The translations under genes and the position numbers were made by a program. The notes beneath the pieces are model-generated. The model had not been told where the DNA came from. It ran no database searches and was given only the letters and a program-made list of their open reading frames with translations. 64,000 bases of DNA from Nocardia sp. BMG111209 (lineage in GTDB: Bacteria; Actinomycetota; Actinomycetes; Mycobacteriales; Mycobacteriaceae), in NCBI RefSeq assembly GCF_000381925.1, contig NZ_KB907308.1:1550001-1614000 (forward strand), written 5' to 3'. The first letter of the stretch is position 1, and every line of letters starts with the position of its first letter. Shown here piece by piece: positions 36,993 through 44,269 of the stretch.

Positions 36993-37547
36993 TCAGGCAG
37001 ACACATAAGTCAACGGCTGAGTCGGAATCTGGCCCAGCCCTACCGCATTCGAACCACCGTCGCCCCCACCACCCATACCCGGCACAAAATTGGATCCGGC
37101 GGCCCACTTGGCACCGCTGTAGAGACCGTCCAACACACCGCCGCCGAACGTCTTGCCGGCATACCTCATCTTGACGAATTGATCCACGTCGGCGCCGTTC
37201 CGGACATCGCCGAGCAGCCCCTTGTTCCACTTGAAGTTCTGCCACAGCAGACCTTTCGCGGACTTGGAGGTACCCAGCAGCGAGTCATCGACGGCTCCGG
37301 TTATCTTCGGGGCGAATTTCCCGAGCAGCTTGGCTCCGACCTTACCGCCGATCCACTGCGCCCCGGCGCCCATGGCGGCGGACTCGGCGACATCTCCGAA
37401 ACCGTGCAGATTACCGTTGATCCAATCGTCCGCGACGCTACCCGCCGCGGCGCCGATGAAACCGCCCGCGCCGGGCAGAATCATATTGCCGACGATCGGG
37501 GCCGCGATACTGATCGTCGTGCCGAGAGCGTGCTTCCACCAACTCAT
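36993..37547 (-). CDS. Small Gly-rich, weakly hydrophobic protein heading the accessory operon
   Basis: The 184-residue product begins MSWWKHALGTTISIAAPIVG and has two Gly/Ala-rich hydrophobic stretches (about 10-35 and 55-85), then a basic region with KNFKW-like aromatic/basic residues. The family is not recognised; a membrane-interacting role is possible. ATG at 37547 is the best start, because the open frame further upstream contains the palindrome and reads as non-coding. It heads the eight-gene minus-strand unit 37547-29457. Confidence 0.65.
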   Translation of the reverse strand: MSWWKHALGTTISIAAPIVGNMILPGAGGFIGAAAGSVADDWINGNLHGFGDVAESAAMGAGAQWIGGKVGAKLLGKFAPKITGAVDDSLLGTSKSAKGLLWQNFKWNKGLLGDVRNGADVDQFVKMRYAGKTFGGGVLDGLYSGAKWAAGSNFVPGMGGGGDGGSNAVGLGQIPTQPLTYVSA

Positions 37548-37937
37548 TTCGACTGCGCCCCTTCCGTCCGGCCGGAGCCGACGCCTGACCGAACGATCGC
37601 GAACGACACTCCCGGATGTGTCACGACTTCCTGCCGCGACGAAGCGGCTCCGAGCGTTTTCACAGCAGAGTCCACCTTCCAGCCGAGTGCCGGTGGGCGT
37701 CGATCGGCGGCGAACAGTTGTACTCATCCGCTCGATGGCGACCCACTCCTGGTGTTCATTCTGTTGGATTCCCATACCTGGGAACGGCGGTCGCGTACCG
37801 CGGGCAGCGATGATGGACACCGGTTACCGATCGCCACATACCCGATCGGGCCGCCGGCGTGACAGAAGGGAGGTACCCGTGCCGCTCCGATCCGGCTGCG
37901 TCGCCCACCACACCTTCGCGGCAACACAGCGTCGCCG
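37548..37937. other. 390-base divergent intergenic region
   Basis: No convincing gene was seen. It holds the T7SS palindrome at 37769-37784 and separates the minus-strand accessory operon from the plus-strand transglycosylase gene. If the palindrome marks the minus-strand promoter, the operon has a leader of about 200 bases. Confidence 0.6.
37769..37784 (-). promoter_or_regulatory. T7SS palindrome in the 37.5-37.9 kb divergent promoter region
   Basis: TTCCCATACCTGGGAA, perfect 6-bp arms with a 4-bp spacer. On the minus strand it is followed by ACAGAATGAA at the same spacing as ACAATGAG at the copies at 19998 and 25431, pointing to a promoter towards 37547. It may also act on the transglycosylase gene starting 154 bases to the right. 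Confidence 0.7.
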
Positions 37938-39104
37938 ATGACCCAGCCCCAGGACACCTCGGAACACCTGGAGCGGCAGGCCGATTCGCCGCCCAGCGCG
38001 GCGACCACGACCCAGCGGCGACCGGCGCGGTCCCGCCGCGGTAATCCACGGCCACCCCGGCCCGCGGCCGCGGTACCCGCACCCGACGCCCACCCCGGCC
38101 GGGCCCAGCAGGCGCCGAAGCCGACACCGAACGGCCCTTCCCCGACCCCCACCACGCTGGGCTCGGACTCCGGGGCGACGGCGCCGGCCGGCAGCGCCGG
38201 CATGCTCGGAGCGACCATGATGGCACTGTCCGCCATCTCCGCGCAGTTCGGCGACGGGCAGCCGACCGCGAACACCGGACAGCCCTACGCACCACCGAAT
38301 CTGCCGACCGACGCTCCGACGGTGCCGATGTTGTGGGACGGCAACATCGGTGGCGGATATGCCACCGCCGCCACGGCCCGGTCCGGGAGCGCCACCGCGA
38401 TGGAGCAATTGAACGCCGAACTCGCACAGCTGCTCCGGGGCTCGACCGACGACACCGCACGCGGCCGGGCCGTGATGGCCGCGATCGTCGCCGATGTCGA
38501 CGCGGCGGTCACCGCGGTCGGACCGATCGAGAACACCTCGGCCGGAAGACAATTGCTCGCCTCGGCCCTGGCCGATGCCTTGCAGCGCGCGAACTCCACA
38601 CTCGGACAGGGCGAGTCGGCCGCCGCGGTCACAGCGGACAAGGTGTCGGCACTGGCCGACCGCTACCTGAGCGCGGCGAACCGCGCGCGCACCGGTTATG
38701 CCTCCGCCCCACGCGGTTCCGGCGGGCCGCCACTGGCCCGGCCCTCCGGCCGGGTAGGCCAGTGGATCGGCGACGCGATGCAGATCCTGCGGGCCAGCGG
38801 GATCGACCCGCAACTGATGGATCCGGCGGCGATCGCGGCGATCATCGATCACGAGTCGGCGGGCAATCCCAACGCGATCAACAACTGGGACAGCAACGCG
38901 GCAGCCGGCCATCCGTCGAAAGGCCTTATGCAGACCATAGATCCGACGTTCAACGCATATGCGCTCCCCGGGCACACCAACGTATGGAATCCGGTGGACA
39001 ACATCATCGCGGGCGTCCGGTACGCCATCCACCGCTACGGGTCGCTGGACAACGTCCCGGGCATCGTGAACATGCACCACGGCGGCCACTACGTCGGATA
39101 CTGA
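37938..39104 (+). CDS. Lytic transglycosylase (SLT-type) with helical N-terminal domain
   Basis: The 388-residue product has a Pro/Arg-rich N-terminus (about 1-85), a hydrophobic Met-containing segment MLGATMMALSAISAQFG (about 93-109), a helical domain (about 145-250) and a C-terminal SLT domain. The catalytic Glu306 lies in IIDHESAGNPNAINNWD, followed by GLMQTIDPTF and the terminal HHGGHYVGY. SLT enzymes cut peptidoglycan glycan strands, as VirB1 does in type IV secretion. No signal peptide is seen. ATG at 37938; convergent with the NlpC gene (9-base gap). Confidence 0.88.
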   Translation: MTQPQDTSEHLERQADSPPSAATTTQRRPARSRRGNPRPPRPAAAVPAPDAHPGRAQQAPKPTPNGPSPTPTTLGSDSGATAPAGSAGMLGATMMALSAISAQFGDGQPTANTGQPYAPPNLPTDAPTVPMLWDGNIGGGYATAATARSGSATAMEQLNAELAQLLRGSTDDTARGRAVMAAIVADVDAAVTAVGPIENTSAGRQLLASALADALQRANSTLGQGESAAAVTADKVSALADRYLSAANRARTGYASAPRGSGGPPLARPSGRVGQWIGDAMQILRASGIDPQLMDPAAIAAIIDHESAGNPNAINNWDSNAAAGHPSKGLMQTIDPTFNAYALPGHTNVWNPVDNIIAGVRYAIHRYGSLDNVPGIVNMHHGGHYVGY

Positions 39105-39113
39105 TCGCCGCGC

Positions 39114-40835
39114 TCAACTCCAGCGGCTGGCCGCGTAACTGCGCGGCAGGCCGATGATCTTGACGACGTCGCCGGTGTGCGGCGCTTCGATGCACTGCCC
39201 GTTGCCGATGTACATCATCACGTGGCCGGGACTGCCGTTGTTGAATTCGGCCGCCGGAAAGATCAGATCGCCGGGCCGGATGTCGGCGGGATTCACCTTC
39301 GGCAACTGCTGGTACTGCTGGCTGGCGGTACGGGGGATCGAGACGCCGGCGGAGGCGGCCGCGTACTGCACGAGACCGGAACAGTCGAAGGAATTCGGGC
39401 CTTCCGCTCCGTAGACATACGGCTTGCCCAATTCGCTCTCGGCGGTCGAAATAGCTTGCTGCGCGGCCGAACTCGCCGTCGAACTCGCGGTGAACGTGCC
39501 GTGGCCCCGGCTGCCGTGGAAGTTCGCCCGGTAGTCCTGGCCGGAGACGTTGTACACGTATTGGCGCGTCAGTTCGTTGATGGCCGCGGCGGTGCCCGCG
39601 GCGGACGAGCCGGTGTCACCGGCGATGACCTGAGCGTCGTGCAGGGCGGTGGCGAGCAGCGCGTGCACCCGGTACTGCCCGGCGACGGTCGTGGCGTCCG
39701 GGCCGATCTGGCTCAGCGCCGTGTTCACCTCGCTCAGCAGCCGGTCCATGTTGGCGCGATTACCCGACGTGACGCCGCCCAGTTCGTTCACGTAGGACAC
39801 CAGCTTGTTGTCCAGGTTTCCGAACGCCGTGGATGCGGTGCGCTGATAGATCTGCTTGGCGTTCAGCGCGGCGGAAGCCGAACCGGACGACCCGGTGCCG
39901 CCGCCCGAACCGGTACCACCGGTCCGCGGCGCCGTAGTGCCGCCGGTCCCGGGCGAGGTGGTGTCGCCGGTACCGTGGCTGTCGGCCAGATCCTGCAACG
40001 CCTGCCGGGCCTGCTGCGCCTGCGGACTCGTTCCGCTCCCGCTGCCGGCACCCTTGCCGCTGCCCAGCCCGGACATCGCCGACAGGAGCGCCGGCAGCAT
40101 GTTCAGCATGTCGGCGTTCGGTGCCGTCCCGGGCTGCTGCCCGGTCGAATCCGAATGCGCGGGCCGGTCGTTCGACGTGGAGCCGAACGGCGCGGTCCGG
40201 CCGGATACCGGCACGGTCGAATACGGCGCGGCACCGGAAGCAACAGCCGCGGGATGGGCCCCGGTGCCGCCGACGCCCGACGTGGCCGCACCCACCGTGC
40301 TGATCGGGCCGGTGCCGGTGGACCCGGCGGGATGCCCGGCCGATGCGGTGACAGCGGTCGGACTCGCGGCAGACGCCGTGCCGGTTCCGGTACCGGCGGT
40401 CGTGTCCGCGGCGGCAGTGGTCACCGGCCGCCCGTTCGCTGTCCAACTGCCCGGCCCACCGGTCTCGCTCGTCGCCGACACCACGGAGGCAGGCGAATTC
40501 CCGGCCGGGTCGGTGGACTCGCCCCGGGCCGGATCCGTGGCGACGAACGGATCGCCGACGTCGGCGCTGTCCGATCCGGTCGTCTCCACGTCCTCCCCGG
40601 ATCCCGCGGCCGCCGGGGGACTGTCGCCTCGACGCTCGTCCACGCCGTCCGGTCCGCTCGTGGCCGGCACCGGGCTGCCACCGGCCGCGTCGCCCACATC
40701 CCTGCCGGACTGCCAGGGATGCGCGGCCCGGCCGCGATCCGTCCGCACCGTCCAGGGTGTCGCCGGAGCGGCCGTGATCGGGGACCCGGCAGGAGAATTC
40801 GTACCAGGATCCACTTCGTTGTGAGCGGGCTCCAT
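39114..40835 (-). CDS. NlpC/P60 hydrolase with long disordered N-terminus and helical domain
   Basis: The 573-residue product has a Thr/Ala/Gly/Pro-rich N-terminal half, the segment ADMLNMLPALLSAMSGLGSG (about 243-262), a helical domain (about 320-430) like that of the transglycosylase at 37938, and a C-terminal NlpC/P60 domain. The domain shows KPYVYGAEG, nucleophile Cys485 in FDCSGLVQY, RPGDLIF and PGHVMMYIGNG. The ATG at 40835 shares one base with the upstream stop. It is the last gene of the T4SS-like operon and would open the wall for the apparatus. Confidence 0.9.
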   Translation of the reverse strand: MEPAHNEVDPGTNSPAGSPITAAPATPWTVRTDRGRAAHPWQSGRDVGDAAGGSPVPATSGPDGVDERRGDSPPAAAGSGEDVETTGSDSADVGDPFVATDPARGESTDPAGNSPASVVSATSETGGPGSWTANGRPVTTAAADTTAGTGTGTASAASPTAVTASAGHPAGSTGTGPISTVGAATSGVGGTGAHPAAVASGAAPYSTVPVSGRTAPFGSTSNDRPAHSDSTGQQPGTAPNADMLNMLPALLSAMSGLGSGKGAGSGSGTSPQAQQARQALQDLADSHGTGDTTSPGTGGTTAPRTGGTGSGGGTGSSGSASAALNAKQIYQRTASTAFGNLDNKLVSYVNELGGVTSGNRANMDRLLSEVNTALSQIGPDATTVAGQYRVHALLATALHDAQVIAGDTGSSAAGTAAAINELTRQYVYNVSGQDYRANFHGSRGHGTFTASSTASSAAQQAISTAESELGKPYVYGAEGPNSFDCSGLVQYAAASAGVSIPRTASQQYQQLPKVNPADIRPGDLIFPAAEFNNGSPGHVMMYIGNGQCIEAPHTGDVVKIIGLPRSYAASRWS

Positions 40836-41734
40836 CAGGATCCTCCGAGCACCCGCTTGACCCGGACGTCGCGATCCGACGGCATCGACTGCTCGGTCAA
40901 CCGGCCCGAGGACGGGTCGTACGCGATGACCTGTCCCTTGTCCACGACGATTCCCACCTTGGTCGGGGTGTAGTTCTGGTATCCCCAATAGACCAGATCG
41001 CCCGCGGACACCGCCGAGGAGTCCACCCGCTGCCCGCAAAGACTTTGCGCGGCAATGGTATTCGGCAACAGCGTGGGTGCGGAGGGGTCGGCGCGCGGGC
41101 ACGCGGTGCCCGATACCGAGCCGTAGGCGTTCCCGGTGCTTCCCGCGGTGGCCGTACTCCGCACGCTGCCCGAGGTCACCGGGTCACATCGCCCGGTACT
41201 CGCCACCGCCGACGCCTGGTACACCACACCGGCGGCCACCAGTGCCGGGTCGGTGAACTGTGGATTCGTGCCGGAGGCGGAGTTCGAGCCGTACGGAGGA
41301 TTCAGCATCGCCATGGCCAGTTGCCGGGCGCACTGCGCCGAGTATCCGCTGTTGACGGTGAACAGGGCCGGCAACTGATAGGGCGCGGCACGCATCGCCG
41401 AGGCACAGGCCCGCTGCCAGTCCGACACCCCGGTCTCCCCGGCGTCGAAGGTCAGTTCCGCGTAGGGGTTGGTGGTCGGAATCTCGGTGCCCGACAGGGA
41501 ATCCGCCCGTGTGGTCGGCGACGCCGCCGTGGTGACCGCACTCGTCTCGGTATCCGACGGGTCCGGCCCCACCGCGCTGTCACATTGATAGTGGAAGTCG
41601 GAGGCGCTCGAACCGACGACGCTGGCGGTGATCACCGCCAGGGAGACGAAAACTCCCCCGAATGCCCCGATCACCAGGATCGCGACCCACAACCAGGCCG
41701 GCACCAATGCGAACAAGACCAAGCGTTTGATCAT
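40835..41734 (-). CDS. Membrane-anchored protein with NlpC-like C-terminal half, T4SS operon
   Basis: The 299-residue product has one N-terminal membrane helix (about 3-35) and an extracytoplasmic region with several Cys. The C-terminal part reads SAGDLVYWGYQNYTPTKVGIVVDKGQVIAYDP, split here as SAGDLVYWGYQ and KVGIVVDKGQVIAYDP, similar to the second half of NlpC/P60-type domains. A clear nucleophile motif DCSG is missing; SLCGQ near residue 235 is the only candidate. I chose ATG at 41734 because GGGAGGG is just upstream. Probably a structural or hydrolase-like part of the T4SS-like complex. Confidence 0.7.
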   Translation of the reverse strand: MIKRLVLFALVPAWLWVAILVIGAFGGVFVSLAVITASVVGSSASDFHYQCDSAVGPDPSDTETSAVTTAASPTTRADSLSGTEIPTTNPYAELTFDAGETGVSDWQRACASAMRAAPYQLPALFTVNSGYSAQCARQLAMAMLNPPYGSNSASGTNPQFTDPALVAAGVVYQASAVASTGRCDPVTSGSVRSTATAGSTGNAYGSVSGTACPRADPSAPTLLPNTIAAQSLCGQRVDSSAVSAGDLVYWGYQNYTPTKVGIVVDKGQVIAYDPSSGRLTEQSMPSDRDVRVKRVLGGS

Positions 41735-41800
41735 CCAACCCTCCCGTGCGCTCCGGCGACCGGGCGGCATGCCCGTACCTGTTCACAGCACTGTTCTCCG

Positions 41801-44266
41801 CTATTGCATCAACCTGCTGACCGGTTGCATTCTGGCGATCGATGCCGGGTCCGTCATGATGTTCGGTCCCAATCGCGAGGGCGGCAACCGCTTCCACAGA
41901 TCCGGATCGAAGCTGTCGCTGAGCTGAGCCTTCACGCCCTCGTTGCGCAGTTCGCGGAGGAGTTGCAGGTTCCAGGGAGTCGCGACCAGTTCGTCGGTCT
42001 TCTCGAGGATCCGTTTCGCGTGCTCGTTCGACAGGAACGCGCCGATGCGGCGGGCGCCGATGGCATCCACCGGGATGGTGGTCCCGCCGAGCACGAGCCC
42101 GGTGCCGCTACCACCGATCAGGTTCGTCAGATCGGTCATCTTCTTCTGGGTGGGATCGGCGAGGTAATCGTTGATCCAGCTCAGCTCGTCGTGTGTCACA
42201 CCGTCGATGCCGCCCGGATTTGCCGTTCTGAAGGTGTAAGCGGCCGACTGGAGTACGGACATCGAGGCCGCGACATCCTCGGCGGAGGCATCACCGTTCA
42301 GATAACGGCGCACGATGTTGTCGCTCCGCTCGGTGGCCGCGGCCACTCGTGCGAGCCGTTCGTCACCGAGTTTGAAGCCGTCGGCGATGCGGGTCACCGT
42401 CCCCCACTCGTTGACGACGTGCCGCATGACCGAGACGTTGCTGAAGCCGGCTCCCATCAACGCACCCAGGAAATCGCCCTGCGTCGCTCCGATGTCCGAC
42501 GCGTGCTGGAGCGCGGCCGCGGCCCCTCGCATCGTGTCGACTCCGCCGTAGGCTCGCGCACCCTCCAGGGCGGCATCCGCGAACAGCTTGCGATTGAGAT
42601 ACGACTGCACGTACATGCCGTTCGGGCCGCCGAAGTTGTCGCTGCCCCAGACACCCCACTGCGCCAGCGCGGCTCTTTTCTCCCTACGAGCGAACGGTGT
42701 CAGCGGATTACGTGTCCGGCCCATGAACCATGCCGTGGCCGGAGAATTGCTGACGGTGCTGAACGCGCCGAGGGTCGCGAGCATGCCCAGGTGCATTCCG
42801 CGGCTCGCACCGAGTTGCCCCATGCCTATCGCGGCCTGCGACCCGCTCGAGCCGCCCGCTCCGGGGCGCGCCATACCGTTCTGGATCGCCAGGGCGAAGC
42901 GGTTCGCGACGAAATCGTTGCCCTTCTCCAGGCTCTGGGTCAGCTTTTTGAGCTGCAGGATGGCGATGATCTCGACGATCGCACCGATCACGAAGACCGC
43001 CATCACCTGGCCCTGCGCCTCCTGGAACAGATCTCCCAGGAACAACAGGTAGACGCCGAGGAATATGACCTGGGCCGCCATCTTCGCGCCGGCGAAAAGC
43101 GAGTGGACGACATTGCGCACCAGAAATGTCTGCGGCGCACCGTAGATGAATCCCGCCGCGGCGAAACCGAATATGACGAGTATTCCGTGATAAACCGCGT
43201 CCAACGCCGACCAGATGATCTTGGTCGACAACACGACGGCGAACAACAACAGCAGCGTCCCCGCCAGCAACAGCAACAACCCGGCGCCGATCTGCCCGAC
43301 GCTGGGACTGTTGGCGGAGCTGTAGGCCGCGCCGTCACCGCAGTTCTTCATCCCGCTACGAACCTGGTCGCCGTTGGCGGCCGCCATGGCCGAACTCCAG
43401 GCGGCGCGGCACGCCACCGAGTCGTCGACGACGTGCCCGAAATTCCAGACCTGCAACGGTTTACGAGCGAAATTGTCGGCCATCTGCTGTTGCATGACGA
43501 CGACGAGCCGACTGGGATCGGTGGTGCTGGTGCCGTTGAGACCGGCGGCGACCTGGATGCCGAGATTGCGGCCCTGCGCCAGCGTGCCGTCCGAGGACAG
43601 CACATCGGCCAGCGGTTCGGCCAGGAACAGCGGGCCCAGCACCGCCACCATGATCATGGTGACCACCTGCATCACCGATTTCGCGTAGTACCCGCGAATC
43701 CAGAACCACGCCACGAAGAACGCACCGAGCGTCGCGGCCGTGACGAGCACGATCGGCAGGGCGATCTGACTGGTGAGCGATTGCGCCACGCCGTGCATCG
43801 GCGCGGCGAACAGGTCCAGCCACTTGAAACTCAGGGCGTAGCCGACGATCCAGATCCCGGTCGTCACGATGATCAGCCAGCCCGCGAATTCGAGGCTGAT
43901 CACCGCGGCCAGCACCGTGGTGAACGGATGCAGCAGGCTGCCGTCGTTGGTGGCGAACGCGTAGTTCGACAGCGGCACCCCGGACGAATCCTGCACCGCC
44001 ATCCAGCTGAGCGCGTTGTTGATCGAGGAGGTCGTCGACGTATCGGTCGTCGACGTGGTGGTCTGGGCCGTCGCGACGGCGCCCAGGATCGCCGGCACGA
44101 CGAGCAACAGCAGGAAGGCCGCCACCACCCGGAACGTCCACCGCCGTCGGCGTGTCGCGTAAAGCCAACCGCGACATCGCCGTACGACCGCGGGCAAGCG
44201 CCAGTACTCGAAATCCCAAGCGCGGGAACCGGAGAACCGGCGATCGAAACTACCTGTCGTGACCAT
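41801..44266 (-). CDS. Polytopic conjugation-type membrane protein (VirB6/TrbL/TcpH-like)
   Basis: The 821-residue product has an N-terminal membrane helix (about 45-66) and at least six more between about 110 and 460, including LLLLLAGTLLLLFAVVL and VIFLGVYLLFLGDLF. A soluble C-terminal half (about 480-821) follows. Between helices lies an extracytoplasmic loop with Cys pairs (VACRAAW and MKNCGDG). Size, topology and position right after VirB4 fit the inner-membrane pore component of conjugative T4SS in Gram-positives. ATG at 44266, 3 bases after the VirB4-like stop. Confidence 0.78.
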   Translation of the reverse strand: MVTTGSFDRRFSGSRAWDFEYWRLPAVVRRCRGWLYATRRRRWTFRVVAAFLLLLVVPAILGAVATAQTTTSTTDTSTTSSINNALSWMAVQDSSGVPLSNYAFATNDGSLLHPFTTVLAAVISLEFAGWLIIVTTGIWIVGYALSFKWLDLFAAPMHGVAQSLTSQIALPIVLVTAATLGAFFVAWFWIRGYYAKSVMQVVTMIMVAVLGPLFLAEPLADVLSSDGTLAQGRNLGIQVAAGLNGTSTTDPSRLVVVMQQQMADNFARKPLQVWNFGHVVDDSVACRAAWSSAMAAANGDQVRSGMKNCGDGAAYSSANSPSVGQIGAGLLLLLAGTLLLLFAVVLSTKIIWSALDAVYHGILVIFGFAAAGFIYGAPQTFLVRNVVHSLFAGAKMAAQVIFLGVYLLFLGDLFQEAQGQVMAVFVIGAIVEIIAILQLKKLTQSLEKGNDFVANRFALAIQNGMARPGAGGSSGSQAAIGMGQLGASRGMHLGMLATLGAFSTVSNSPATAWFMGRTRNPLTPFARREKRAALAQWGVWGSDNFGGPNGMYVQSYLNRKLFADAALEGARAYGGVDTMRGAAAALQHASDIGATQGDFLGALMGAGFSNVSVMRHVVNEWGTVTRIADGFKLGDERLARVAAATERSDNIVRRYLNGDASAEDVAASMSVLQSAAYTFRTANPGGIDGVTHDELSWINDYLADPTQKKMTDLTNLIGGSGTGLVLGGTTIPVDAIGARRIGAFLSNEHAKRILEKTDELVATPWNLQLLRELRNEGVKAQLSDSFDPDLWKRLPPSRLGPNIMTDPASIARMQPVSRLMQ

Positions 44267-44269
44267 GCC

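Noticed and set aside
44213-44228. ATCCCAAGCGCGGGAA resembling the T7SS palindrome
   Set aside because: It lies inside the coding start of the VirB6-like gene, between genes separated by 3 bases, has the weaker arms and no -10-like box. Probably chance.
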